Shown here: positions 16,259 through 24,176 of the stretch, piece after piece | Layout of the letters: every line of letters starts with the position of its first letter | Numbering within the stretch: the stretch's first letter is position 1 | Assembly (NCBI RefSeq): GCF_002869745.1 | Contig: NZ_PNOS01000003.1 | Coordinates: 81,108-145,107 of the forward strand | Length of the DNA stretch: 64,000 nt | Reading direction: 5' to 3' | DNA from: Oceaniglobus roseus | Lineage (GTDB): Bacteria > Pseudomonadota > Alphaproteobacteria > Rhodobacterales > Rhodobacteraceae | Program-made: the position numbers and the translations under genes | The notes under the pieces: model-generated | Database searches by the model: none | What the model was told of the DNA's origin: nothing | What the model saw: the letters and a program-made list of their open reading frames with translations, nothing else

Positions 16259-17127
16259 CAGGTCTCTCTCTTCAGGGCGCTTTCGTGCCACTTTCTCAGC
16301 ATGAAATGGCTGAAGAGGGAAAGGGCGGCGAAGATCATCACGCCCATCATCGCGACGAGGCCGAGGGCCGCGAACATCCGCGCGATGTTGAGCCTGTAGC
16401 CCGCCTCCTGGATGCGGAAGGCGAGCCCCGCGCCGACGCCGCCGGTGCCCGCCACCAGTTCCGCCACCACGGCGCCGATCAGCGACAGCCCCCCGGCGAT
16501 CTTCAGCCCGCCGAGGAAATAGGGCAGCGCCGAGGGCAGTTGCAGCATCCAGAGCCGTTGCCAGCGGCTGGCGCCGTAGATGCGGAACAGGTCGCGCAGG
16601 TTGTGGTCGACCGAGTTGAGGCCCAGCGTGGTGGAGGACAGCACCGGGAAGAAGGCCACGATCCAGGCGCAGAGCAGCATCCCGACCGTCTTGGACGAGA
16701 CGTAGATGAAGATCAGCGGCGCGATCGAGACGACGGGCGTGACCTGCAGGATCACGGCGTAGGGATAGAAGGACATCTCGATCATCCGGCTCTGGTTGAA
16801 CAGGATGGCAAGCCCCGCACCGCCGATCACGGCCAGCGCAAGGGCCATCAGCGTCACCCGCCCCGTCAGCAGCGCGGCGTCGAACAGGATCGGCCAGTCG
16901 GTCGTCAGGCTCTCCCAGACGTTGCCGGGGCTCGGCAGGATGTAGTGGGGGATCTCGTTCCAGACCACGATCCGGTCCCAAAGGAACAGCATGGCCAGCA
17001 GCACGAAGGCGGGCAGGGTCCAGCGGGCGATCTTCTCGACGCTCTGGCGGCGGTGGCGGCGGCTTTCCTCGAGGTCGACCGGGGCCGAGGCGCCTGCGGG
17101 GCCGTGTTCGGCGTTCGTCAGGCTCAT
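16258..17127 (-). CDS. ABC transporter permease (SsuC/TauC/ThiX type)
   Basis: A 289-residue inner-membrane permease with six or so hydrophobic helices and the EAA loop region around RIYGASRWQRLWMLQLPSA, which contacts the ATPase. It belongs to the BPD_transp_1 family members that work with NMT1/THI5 or SsuA-type binding proteins. ATG 17127 overlaps the ATPase stop by ATGA; a longer open frame up to 17604 lies inside the ATPase gene and is not used. It would form a homodimer because only one permease gene is present. Confidence 0.85.
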   Translation of the reverse strand: MSLTNAEHGPAGASAPVDLEESRRHRRQSVEKIARWTLPAFVLLAMLFLWDRIVVWNEIPHYILPSPGNVWESLTTDWPILFDAALLTGRVTLMALALAVIGGAGLAILFNQSRMIEMSFYPYAVILQVTPVVSIAPLIFIYVSSKTVGMLLCAWIVAFFPVLSSTTLGLNSVDHNLRDLFRIYGASRWQRLWMLQLPSALPYFLGGLKIAGGLSLIGAVVAELVAGTGGVGAGLAFRIQEAGYRLNIARMFAALGLVAMMGVMIFAALSLFSHFMLRKWHESALKRET

Positions 17128-17912
17128 GCGGCCAGCTCCATCGCGGTGTGCAGCGCGTCCGAGGCGGCGCGGCACCGGGCGGCATATTCGGCCGAGGTGC
17201 GGAAGTCCTCGTGCCGGGGATAGGGCGCATCGACCGTCAGCTCGGCGCTGACGCGGCCGGGGCGGGCGGCCATGACCACGATCCGGTCCGACAGGAAGAC
17301 CGACTCGAACACCGAATGGGTGACGAAGATCACCGTGCAGCCGATCGCGGCCTTCATTTCCAGCAGGTCGTTGTTCAGCTTGAACCGGGTGATCTCGTCC
17401 AGCGCGGCGAAGGGTTCGTCCATCAGAATCAGCTTCGGCCGCGTGACCATGGCGCGGGCGATGGAGACGCGCATCTTCATCCCCCCCGACAGCTCGCGCG
17501 GATAGGCGGCCCGGAACTTCTCGAGGCCGACCAGTTTCAGCACCTCCTCCACCCGGTCGCGCACCGAGGCATAGCTTTCGCCGCGCAGGCGGAACGGCAG
17601 CCACACGTTCTGCGCCACCGTCGCCCAGGGCATCAGCGTCGGCTCCTGGAAGACGACGCCGAGATCGCCCTGCGACTGCGCCTCGGTCCAGCGGATCCGC
17701 CCGGTCGTCGGCTGCATCAGCCCCGCGATCAGCCTCAGCGCCGTGGACTTGCCGCAGCCCGAGGGGCCGAGAAGCGAGATGAAATCGCCCTGGCCCACCC
17801 CCAGCGTCATGCCGTTCAGCGCCACGACATTGCCCCGGAAGGTCTTGTTGACCCCTTCCATGCGCAGGATCTCCGGGCGCTGGCCGAGGGGAGGGAGGGG
17901 GGCAGGGGGCAT
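17124..17912 (-). CDS. ABC transporter ATP-binding protein (SsuB/TauB/ThiZ type)
   Basis: A 262-residue ATPase: Walker A GPSGCGKS at about 49-56, Q-loop in VVFQEPTLMPW, signature LSGGMKMR, Walker B KLILMDEP and switch His in VTHSVFES. The sequence groups with nitrate/sulfonate/pyrimidine-precursor importers. It energises the permease encoded immediately downstream. A 44-base gap separates it from the binding-protein gene and holds a strong hairpin. Confidence 0.88.
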   Translation of the reverse strand: MPPAPLPPLGQRPEILRMEGVNKTFRGNVVALNGMTLGVGQGDFISLLGPSGCGKSTALRLIAGLMQPTTGRIRWTEAQSQGDLGVVFQEPTLMPWATVAQNVWLPFRLRGESYASVRDRVEEVLKLVGLEKFRAAYPRELSGGMKMRVSIARAMVTRPKLILMDEPFAALDEITRFKLNNDLLEMKAAIGCTVIFVTHSVFESVFLSDRIVVMAARPGRVSAELTVDAPYPRHEDFRTSAEYAARCRAASDALHTAMELAA

Positions 17913-17924
17913 CGTCGGCTCCTT

Positions 17925-17947
17925 CGGAGGGGCGGGGCGCCCCTCCG
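17925..17947 (-). other. Intercistronic hairpin 3' of the NMT1-type binding-protein gene
   Basis: CGGAGGGGCG (17925-17934) and CGCCCCTCCG (17938-17947) give a perfect 10-bp stem with a GGG loop, between the binding-protein gene and its ATPase gene. With no T-tract, it looks more like an mRNA 3'-end stabiliser or partial attenuator than a full terminator, which would let the binding protein be made in excess over the ATPase and permease. Confidence 0.55.
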
Positions 17948-17956
17948 GTCAGGGGA

Positions 17957-18961
17957 TCAGTTGGCGGGCATCAGGTCCATGCCGACCTTCTGGTTCACGA
18001 ACTCGGTGGTGAAGGAGGATTTCCAGTCGAGCCCGTCCTCGATCACCCCCGCATCCACCATCTTCCGGTAGAAGTCGCCGACCTGTTCCTCGGTCATGGC
18101 GCCAAGGCCCAGCGTCTCGGCATCGCCCGAGACGACGATCCCGTTCTCCTTCATCTTGTCGATGCCGAAGGCGATCAGCTCGTCCGTCATGTCGGGGTTG
18201 GCGGCCTTGATCATCTCGTTGGCCTTCGCGTTGTCGCCGTAGAGGTAGTTGTACCAGCCCTTGATCGAGCCCTCGACGAAGCACTTCACCTGCTCGGGCT
18301 TCTCCTTGATCGTGTCCGCCATGGTCTCGATCGTGGTCGCATAGGTCGAGTACCCGGCATCGGCGATCAGGAACAGGTCGGGCACGAAGCCGCCCTCCTT
18401 CTCGACGACGTAGGGCTCGGACGAGAGGTATCCCTGCATCCCCGAGTTCTCGTCGGCGATGAAGGGGGCGGGGTTGAAGGTGTAGGGCACGCGCTGCTCG
18501 ACCGTGAAGCCGTAGGCGGCGATCATCCACTGGTAGTAGCTGGCGAAACCGTTGTCGCCGATGAAGAGCTTGAGGTTCTTCAGGTCCTCGAAATTCTTCG
18601 CCTTGCCCGGGTGGGTCACGATCACCTGCGGGTGCTTCTGGAAGATGGCGGCGACGGCGACGACCGGGATCCCTTCCTTCACCGCGTTGAACGCCTGGAG
18701 CATGTCGCCGCCCATGTGATAGTCGATCTTGCCCGCCAGCAGCAGCGCGCGGTTGTTCACCTGCGGCCCGCCCGGAACGATGGTCACGTCCAGCCCGCAT
18801 TCGGCATAGGTGCCGTCGGCCACGGACTGGTAGAAGCCGCCGTGTTCGGCCTGGGCCAGCCAGTTGGTGCCGAAGGTGACGGCGGTGGTGTCCTGGGCCC
18901 CGGCGGCGGTGACGGTCAGGGTCAGCGCCCCGGCGAGGGCGGCGGTGGCAAGCTTCGGCAT
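17957..18961 (-). CDS. ABC transporter substrate-binding protein, NMT1/THI5-like
   Basis: A 334-residue periplasmic protein with a signal peptide to about residue 22 (TAAGAQ). The mature part follows the NMT1/THI5-like SBP_bac_9 pattern (FGTNWLAQAEHGGFYQSVADG), like ThiY, which binds the thiamine breakdown product formylaminopyrimidine, and relatives for riboflavin or other ring compounds. ATG 18961 has GGGAG six bases upstream; nine additional codons back to 18988 would spoil the signal peptide. It is the first gene of the minus-strand operon and is divergent from a RidA gene across 228 bases. Confidence 0.87.
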   Translation of the reverse strand: MPKLATAALAGALTLTVTAAGAQDTTAVTFGTNWLAQAEHGGFYQSVADGTYAECGLDVTIVPGGPQVNNRALLLAGKIDYHMGGDMLQAFNAVKEGIPVVAVAAIFQKHPQVIVTHPGKAKNFEDLKNLKLFIGDNGFASYYQWMIAAYGFTVEQRVPYTFNPAPFIADENSGMQGYLSSEPYVVEKEGGFVPDLFLIADAGYSTYATTIETMADTIKEKPEQVKCFVEGSIKGWYNYLYGDNAKANEMIKAANPDMTDELIAFGIDKMKENGIVVSGDAETLGLGAMTEEQVGDFYRKMVDAGVIEDGLDWKSSFTTEFVNQKVGMDLMPAN

Positions 18962-19189
18962 CGTGAACTCCCCATGGTTTTGCGGCATTCTCCGACGACC
19001 GCAGGGGCGCGCAAGGGAGCGGCGGACAGAGGCCGGGCCGAGGCGGGCAGACCGTCGTGAGCGCCTTCGGATTGGGCAGATCCCCAGCGGCTGCCCTGAT
19101 TATGGGCGACACCGGCAGGGGCCTGCACGTCAAGGCTGGCCTCCGCCCGCCGCGGCGGGGAAAGCTCGGGCAGCACAGGGGAGAATCGG

Positions 19190-19576
19190 ATGCGGATGCT
19201 TCAGCCGGGCGGGATCGCGCCGCCCTTCGCACGCTACGCCCACGGGGTCGAGACGCCCGCCGGGGCGCGCCTGGTGGCGACCTCTGGCCAGCTGGGGCTG
19301 GCCGCGGACGGCACCGTGCCGGAGGGGGCCGAGGCGCAGGCGGCGCTCTGCTTCGCCAACATCGACGCGATCCTGGCCGAGGCCGGGGCGGACCGGCGCC
19401 ACGTCCTGCGCCTCAACGCCTATGTCACGGGGCGGCAGCACATGGCGGGCTACATGGCCGCGCGGGATGCCTGGCTGGCGGGGGGGGAGCGGCTTCCGGC
19501 CTCGACCCTCGTCATCGTCTCGGGCTTCACCCGCCCCGAGTTCGTGGTCGAGATCGAGGCGCTCGCGGCCGTCTGA
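19190..19576 (+). CDS. RidA/YjgF/UK114 family protein
   Basis: A 128-residue Rid-family protein. RidA-type members hydrolyse reactive enamines/imines such as 2-aminoacrylate; RutC in the pyrimidine-catabolic Rut pathway is a relative. Recognisable elements are ATSGQLGLAADG, the central CFANIDAILAEAGA helix and RLNAYVT. The usual active-site Arg of RidA near the C-terminus (consensus R in PxSR) appears replaced by the context LPASTLV, so it may belong to another Rid subgroup. It is divergent from the heterocycle-type operon, suggesting shared control. ATG 19190 is closely followed by another in-frame ATG at 19196. Confidence 0.85.
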   Translation: MRMLQPGGIAPPFARYAHGVETPAGARLVATSGQLGLAADGTVPEGAEAQAALCFANIDAILAEAGADRRHVLRLNAYVTGRQHMAGYMAARDAWLAGGERLPASTLVIVSGFTRPEFVVEIEALAAV

Positions 19577-19591
19577 CGCGGGCCCGGAGCG

Positions 19592-20332
19592 TCAGGGCCA
19601 GACGATCAGCTTGATTGCGAGGACCACGAGCACCGACAGGGTCAGCCGGTCGAAGGCACGGGCCGAGATCGAGCGCGCGAGGCGCGCGCCGACAGGCATG
19701 AAGCCGAGGAGCGGCACCAGCGCGAGGGCGGACAGGACCACCATGTGCAGGTCGTAGAGGCCGAAGCCGATCAGCGTCGGCAGCTGGGTGACGCACATCG
19801 CGGTGAAGAAGAGCGAGATCGTGGGGATGAACCGGCCCCGCTCCATCCGGATGGCGTTCAGGAAGCTGACCGACACCGGGGCCGAGATCCCCGCGGCGCC
19901 CTGAAGCAGCCCGGCGGCGATGCCCGCGGGCGGGGACAGCCGCCGCGCCAGGGGTTCGGGCAGGTGGAAATCCGCCTTCGCCAGCCTCAGCCCGACATAG
20001 CCGAGCACGGCGAGCGCCACGGTCAGGGTCAGCGCGCGGGCCGGGACCGAGACCAGGAGGAACGTCCCGAGCAGCGCACCGATGCCCCCGGCGATGGCGA
20101 AGCTCCAGGCCAGCCGGTCGGGACGGCGCGCCCGCCAGGTCCAGAGCTGGGTGAGGTTGGTGCAGAGGTTCGGCAGCACCATCAGCACCACGGCGAGGCG
20201 GACGTCGAAGAACGCCGCCATCACCGGGATCGCCACCACAGGCGCGCCCATGCCGGTCGCGCCCTTGAGGATGCCGCCAAGGGCGAGGGCGATGAAGATG
20301 GCGACGTATCCGGGAAGGTCGAGCTCGATCAT
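19592..20332 (-). CDS. TauE/SafE (TSUP) family anion transporter
   Basis: A 246-residue protein of seven to eight hydrophobic helices with the TSUP family N-terminal repeat (GGILKGATGMGAPVVAIPVM) and its second copy (GIAAGLLQGAAGISAPVSVS). The family exports sulfite, sulfoacetate or other organic anions. The start at 20332 gives the family N-terminus; the 37 upstream codons are Arg/Pro-rich and not credible. It ends 15 bases from the convergent RidA gene. Substrate unknown. Confidence 0.85.
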   Translation of the reverse strand: MIELDLPGYVAIFIALALGGILKGATGMGAPVVAIPVMAAFFDVRLAVVLMVLPNLCTNLTQLWTWRARRPDRLAWSFAIAGGIGALLGTFLLVSVPARALTLTVALAVLGYVGLRLAKADFHLPEPLARRLSPPAGIAAGLLQGAAGISAPVSVSFLNAIRMERGRFIPTISLFFTAMCVTQLPTLIGFGLYDLHMVVLSALALVPLLGFMPVGARLARSISARAFDRLTLSVLVVLAIKLIVWP

Positions 20333-20444
20333 GCCGCAAGCGGTAGCGGATCGCGGCGGCGGGCGGAACCGCAAAGCGACCGCCGTTGCGCTCGGCCTGC
20401 GGCGCGGCAGCGCCCTCGGCCGAGGCGAAAGCGCCGGTTGCACC

Positions 20445-20490
20445 TGCGGGAGCCTCCGGCGGAGATATTTAAGAAAGCAAAGATGAAGGG
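20445..20490 (+). repeat. Dispersed GGAGCCTCC...GATATTT repeat, copy A3
   Basis: GCGGGAGCCTCCGGCGGAG followed by ATATTTAAGAAAGCAAAGATG; nearly the same as 13463-13506. It lies in the 391-base gap (20333-20723) between the divergent TSUP and AbrB genes, with its inverted partner 95 bases away. Apart from this pair the gap shows nothing I can interpret. Confidence 0.8.
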
Positions 20491-20584
20491 GGCGTCACCG
20501 CGCCCTGTCCTCCGGAACGGGCCCTCGACCCGGGTCGCGTGACCCGTGCGCCTTCCGCCAGCCGTGGCGTGTCGCGCTCCGCCT

Positions 20585-20627
20585 CGTCATCCTTGCTTTC
20601 CAGATATCCCCGCCGGAGGCTCCCGCA
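20585..20627 (-). repeat. Dispersed GGAGCCTCC...GATATTT repeat, copy A4 (inverted)
   Basis: On the minus strand reads GTGCGGGAGCCTCCGGCGGG then GATATCTGGAAAGCAAGGATG. With copy A3 it forms the second inverted pair in the window; both arms keep the whole unit, so this pair is closer to a perfect inverted repeat than the pair at 13.5 kb. Confidence 0.8.
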
Positions 20628-20723
20628 CTCTCCACCCGCGCGTCGGACGGGGACGAGGGCGCGGGCGCCAGGGAAGCGGCGGAGCCTCTGGTCCTTTCCG
20701 TGGCGGGGCGCTATGGCGAGGCC

Positions 20724-21815
20724 ATGGCATTGTCATTCAATCCGCCGCCGCTGCGCTGGCCCACCCGTCCGGCCCTGATCTTCACCGCAGCGCTCCTGGC
20801 GCTTGGCGCCGTCGGGGGCGAGGTGGCGCGGCTGGTGTCGATGCCGCTGCCCTGGATGCTCGGCAGCCTGATCACCACGGCGCTGGTGGTCGCCTTCCTG
20901 CCGAAGCGGATCCCCGCGGGCTACAGGTTCTCGCAGCCGTTCCGGATGGTCTTCATCGCCATCATCGGCGCCATGATCGGCGCGCAGCTGACGGCGGAGG
21001 TGTTCCAGCAGTGGCCGCGCTACATCCTGAGCCTTGCCGGGGTGACGCTGTTCGTGGCGCTGGCGCATGGCTGGAACTACTGGATGTTCCGCCGCATCGG
21101 CGGCTACGACCGGCCGACCGCCTTCTTCTGCGGCACCCCCGGCGGGCTGATGGAGAGCATCGCCATGGGCGAGGCGGCGGGAGCGGACATCCGGGTGCTG
21201 ACGATCCAGCAGTTCCTCAGGATCATCCTCGTCGTCTCGCTGGTGCCCCTGGGCCTGTCGATCTTCCACGGCCATCCCGTGGGCAGCGCGGCCGGAATCG
21301 GGTTCTCGCAGGGGGCGGGCGAGATGGCGGCGATCCCGGTGCTGCTGCTGGTCGCCGCCCTGGGGCTGGTCCTCGGGGTCAAGCTGAAGCTGCCCGCGGG
21401 GCAGCTGATCGGGCCGCTGATCGTCGCGGGGGCGGCGACGCTGTCGGGGCTCGTCGTGCTGGACCCGCCGAACTGGGTGATCTCGGTGGCGCAGGTGGTG
21501 ATCGGGGTCAGCCTCGGGGTGCGGTTCATCGGCATCACCGGGCGGATGCTGGGCCGGGCGCTGGGGCTGTCGCTGGCCTCGGTCGCCGGGATGCTGGTGC
21601 TCGGCGCCCTGCTGGCCGGGGCGCTGAACCTCTGGACCGGGCAGCCCTTCGAGGTGCTTCTGCTGAGCTTCGCGCCCGGGGGCGTGACGGAGATGGGGCT
21701 GGTCGCGCTGTCGCTGGCCGCCAATCCGGCCGTGGTGGCGTTCCACCACCTCTACCGCATCGTGCTGACGGTGGTGCAGATGTCGGTGCTGAGCCGGTGG
21801 ATCGGCGCGCGCTGA
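20724..21815 (+). CDS. AbrB-family (ammonia-monooxygenase-annotated) membrane protein
   Basis: A 363-residue polytopic membrane protein with two similar halves of about five helices, each with a block of the type LPWMLGSL and ...GQLIGPLIVAGAATL. The family is often annotated as AbrB transcriptional regulator or ammonia monooxygenase, after weak early assignments; it is best regarded as a transporter-like membrane protein of unknown substrate. The conserved PGGVTEMGLVALSLAAN block near the C-terminus is present. ATG 20724 is preferred to GTG 20700. Confidence 0.8.
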   Translation: MALSFNPPPLRWPTRPALIFTAALLALGAVGGEVARLVSMPLPWMLGSLITTALVVAFLPKRIPAGYRFSQPFRMVFIAIIGAMIGAQLTAEVFQQWPRYILSLAGVTLFVALAHGWNYWMFRRIGGYDRPTAFFCGTPGGLMESIAMGEAAGADIRVLTIQQFLRIILVVSLVPLGLSIFHGHPVGSAAGIGFSQGAGEMAAIPVLLLVAALGLVLGVKLKLPAGQLIGPLIVAGAATLSGLVVLDPPNWVISVAQVVIGVSLGVRFIGITGRMLGRALGLSLASVAGMLVLGALLAGALNLWTGQPFEVLLLSFAPGGVTEMGLVALSLAANPAVVAFHHLYRIVLTVVQMSVLSRWIGAR

Positions 21816-21846
21816 GCGGGGGGCTTCGGCCGACGCTGGATCGAAG

Positions 21847-21873
21847 GAAGCCCGCCCTTTCGGGGCGGGCTTC
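21847..21873. terminator. Bidirectional hairpin terminator
   Basis: GAAGCCCGCCC (21847-21857) and GGGCGGGCTTC (21863-21873) form a perfect 11-bp stem with loop TTTCG, between the 3' ends of the convergent AbrB and glucosylglycerol-phosphate synthase genes. It can serve both transcripts. Confidence 0.7.
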
Positions 21874-21878
21874 GGCAT

Positions 21879-23387
21879 TCACGCGGCGGGCTTCTTGGCA
21901 CCCTTCCGCAGTTCGCCTGCCAGTTCGAACATCCTCTGCTGTTCGCGGCCCCAGGCGCGGATGTCGTACTTGTTCACCACCTTGCGCAGCTGGCGCATCC
22001 GGTCCTGCCGCTCGGCCTTCTCCATGTTCAGCGCCTGCAGGATGGCGCTGTCCATCGAGCGGTGGGAGTAGGGGTTGGTGATCACGGCCGAGCCGAGCTC
22101 GACCGCGGCGCCGGCGAATTCGGAAAGGACCAGCACGCCGTCCTCGTCCTCGCGCGCCGCGGCGAATTCCTTGCAGACGAGGTTCATGCCGTCGGCAAGC
22201 GGCGTGATCCAGCAGACGTCGGCCGCCTGGTAGTAGGCGATCAGCTCGGTGAAGGGCACGGCGCGGGAGATCAGGGTGATCGGCGTCCAGTCGAAGGTGC
22301 CGAACTTGCCGTTGATCCGCCCCGCCGCCTGTTCGATGGCGTCCTGCACCTCGGCATAGGCGGTCATGTTGCGGTTGGCCGAGACCGAGACGTGCATCAG
22401 GCGGACCTTGCCGCGCAGCTCGGGGTGGGCGTCCAGAAGGCGGCCGAAGCTTTCCAGCTGCACGGTGCCGCCTTTGGTATAGTCGGTCCTGCCGACCGAG
22501 AGGATCAGCTTGCGGTCGCCCATCTCCTCCTTGATGTGGGCGACCTTCTCAGCCGTCTGCTCCAGCGCGGCCTGCTTGCCGATGTAGTCCACGTCGACAC
22601 CCACGGGGGCCGAGCTGATGTGGACGGTGCGCCCCTCGTGGACGATCTTCGTCGGCACCGTGCGCTCGGTCAGGGCGGTGCCTTCCGAGATGAAGTCGTC
22701 GTCGACCCGGACCCGGTCGAACACATCGACGTCGTGCAGGGAGCGCGCGACGGAGACGAAGTTCGAGGCATAACGGGGAATGTGGAAACCGACGACGTCG
22801 CAGCAGAGCAGGCTCTGCACGATCTCCTTCCGCCAGGGCAGGACGTTGAACATGTCCGCGCCGGGGAAGGGCGTGTGGTGGAAGAACGAGATGCGCACGT
22901 CGGGGCGCAGCTGCCGCAGATAGCCGGGGACCAGCCACAGGTTGTAGTCATGGACCCAGACCACGGCGCCTTCCGCGGCCTCGGCGGCGGCGGCCTCGGC
23001 GAAGGCCCAGTTCACCTCGCGGAAGTTGGGCCAGTCGACGGGGTCGTAGTTGTAGCGTTCGCGGAAGTTGTGGAGGATCGGCCAGAACGCCTCTTTCGAG
23101 GTGATGTGGTAGAACTCGCTGACCTGGCTCTGGGTCAATGGCAGGCGCGACACCGAGTAGTCGCCGTAGCTGTCGGAAATCTCGATCACCCGCTCGAAAT
23201 CGGGGTTCTTCGGATCCTCGGCCAGCTTCCAGGCGACCCAGGCGCCGTGCTCGACACCGCCGAAGAAGCTTTTCAGCGTCGGCACGATGCCGTTCGGGCT
23301 GGCGTTCTCCTTCAGCTTGGTTTCGCCGTTCTCCACGACCTCTTCATAGGGCTGGCGGTGGTAGACGATGACCAGATCGGAAGACAT
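21879..23387 (-). CDS. ggpS: Glucosylglycerol-phosphate synthase (GT20 family)
   Basis: A 502-residue retaining GT20 glycosyltransferase. It begins [12 protein letters not shown], characteristic of glucosylglycerol-phosphate synthases, rather than the VSNR start of trehalose-6-phosphate synthase (OtsA). Other marks are [22 protein letters not shown] and the nucleotide-sugar block [12 protein letters not shown]. It would join the glucose of ADP-glucose to glycerol-3-phosphate. Upstream in the same operon are a HAD phosphatase that can release glucosylglycerol and a glycerol-3-phosphate dehydrogenase that supplies the acceptor, which supports this over OtsA. GAAGGAG lies five bases before the ATG. 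Product is an osmoprotectant. Confidence 0.85.
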   Translation of the reverse strand: MSSDLVIVYHRQPYEEVVENGETKLKENASPNGIVPTLKSFFGGVEHGAWVAWKLAEDPKNPDFERVIEISDSYGDYSVSRLPLTQSQVSEFYHITSKEAFWPILHNFRERYNYDPVDWPNFREVNWAFAEAAAAEAAEGAVVWVHDYNLWLVPGYLRQLRPDVRISFFHHTPFPGADMFNVLPWRKEIVQSLLCCDVVGFHIPRYASNFVSVARSLHDVDVFDRVRVDDDFISEGTALTERTVPTKIVHEGRTVHISSAPVGVDVDYIGKQAALEQTAEKVAHIKEEMGDRKLILSVGRTDYTKGGTVQLESFGRLLDAHPELRGKVRLMHVSVSANRNMTAYAEVQDAIEQAAGRINGKFGTFDWTPITLISRAVPFTELIAYYQAADVCWITPLADGMNLVCKEFAAAREDEDGVLVLSEFAGAAVELGSAVITNPYSHRSMDSAILQALNMEKAERQDRMRQLRKVVNKYDIRAWGREQQRMFELAGELRKGAKKPAA

Positions 23388-23408
23388 GCGCGCTCCTTCG
23401 GCTTTTGT

Positions 23409-24176
23409 TCAGATATTGGAGTGAAGGTTGAGAACCCGGATCGCGTCCAGGATACCGGCGGCGCCGATGGCGTCGGACTTGTGAACATGACTCAGATCAC
23501 CAACGCGTGAAAGAAGGTCGGGTTCCGACCCGCCCACGGCCACGGCCGGAACCCCGACAGCAAGCATGGAGTAGTCGTTCATCGTGTCGCCCGCGGCCAG
23601 CAGCCGGGCGTGGTCGATGCCGAGGTGGTTCGCCAGCAGCACGAGCGAGGGGCCCTTGCTGATCCCCTTCGGCAGCACGTCGAAATAGCGGCTGTCCGAG
23701 ATCAGGGTGTCGAAGCCCATGCCCGCGACGATCTCCTCGGCCCTGGGGTCGTAGGTCTCGGGGTCGTAGTGGAAGCTCTGGCGGTACCGGAAGGGCGTCT
23801 CCTGCGGGCGCAGGCCGGAAATGTCGGCCAGCGCGTCGCGCACCTTCGCGCCGCTGTCCTGCCAGCGGCTCGCGATCTCTTCCTCCAGGGCGGGGATGGG
23901 CGACACCTTCCGGTCCACCACCTGCGCGATGGTGGTGCCGACGTCGCCGATGACGAACTCGGGCCAGGGCAGCCCGTCGCCGCACATGCCCTCGATGAAC
24001 ATCGGGTCGCGGCCGGTGACGAAGATCAGGCCCACGGTGTCGCGGTTGTCCTCGATCCAGCCGTAGAGCCGCTGGCGGTCCTCCTCGCTGCCGCCGAGGA
24101 AGGTGCCGTCGAGGTCGGTCGCCAGGACGAATTCCTTGGACGAGATCGGGTGGTCTTGCATCGTGCGGTCCTTCAT
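23409..24176 (-). CDS. HAD phosphatase, probable glucosylglycerol-3-phosphatase
   Basis: A 255-residue HAD enzyme of the sucrose-phosphatase-like S6PP type: motif I LATDLDGTFLGG (D21, D23), Thr in FVTGRDP, Lys in PKGISKGPSL, and acidic motif AAGDTMNDYSML. Its position between a G3P dehydrogenase and GgpS suggests it removes the phosphate from glucosylglycerol-3-phosphate, a separate-gene version of the fused GgpPS of pseudomonads. ATG 24176 overlaps the dehydrogenase stop (ATGA); a second in-frame ATG at 24161 is less likely. It ends 21 bases before ggpS. Confidence 0.8.
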   Translation of the reverse strand: MKDRTMQDHPISSKEFVLATDLDGTFLGGSEEDRQRLYGWIEDNRDTVGLIFVTGRDPMFIEGMCGDGLPWPEFVIGDVGTTIAQVVDRKVSPIPALEEEIASRWQDSGAKVRDALADISGLRPQETPFRYRQSFHYDPETYDPRAEEIVAGMGFDTLISDSRYFDVLPKGISKGPSLVLLANHLGIDHARLLAAGDTMNDYSMLAVGVPAVAVGGSEPDLLSRVGDLSHVHKSDAIGAAGILDAIRVLNLHSNI

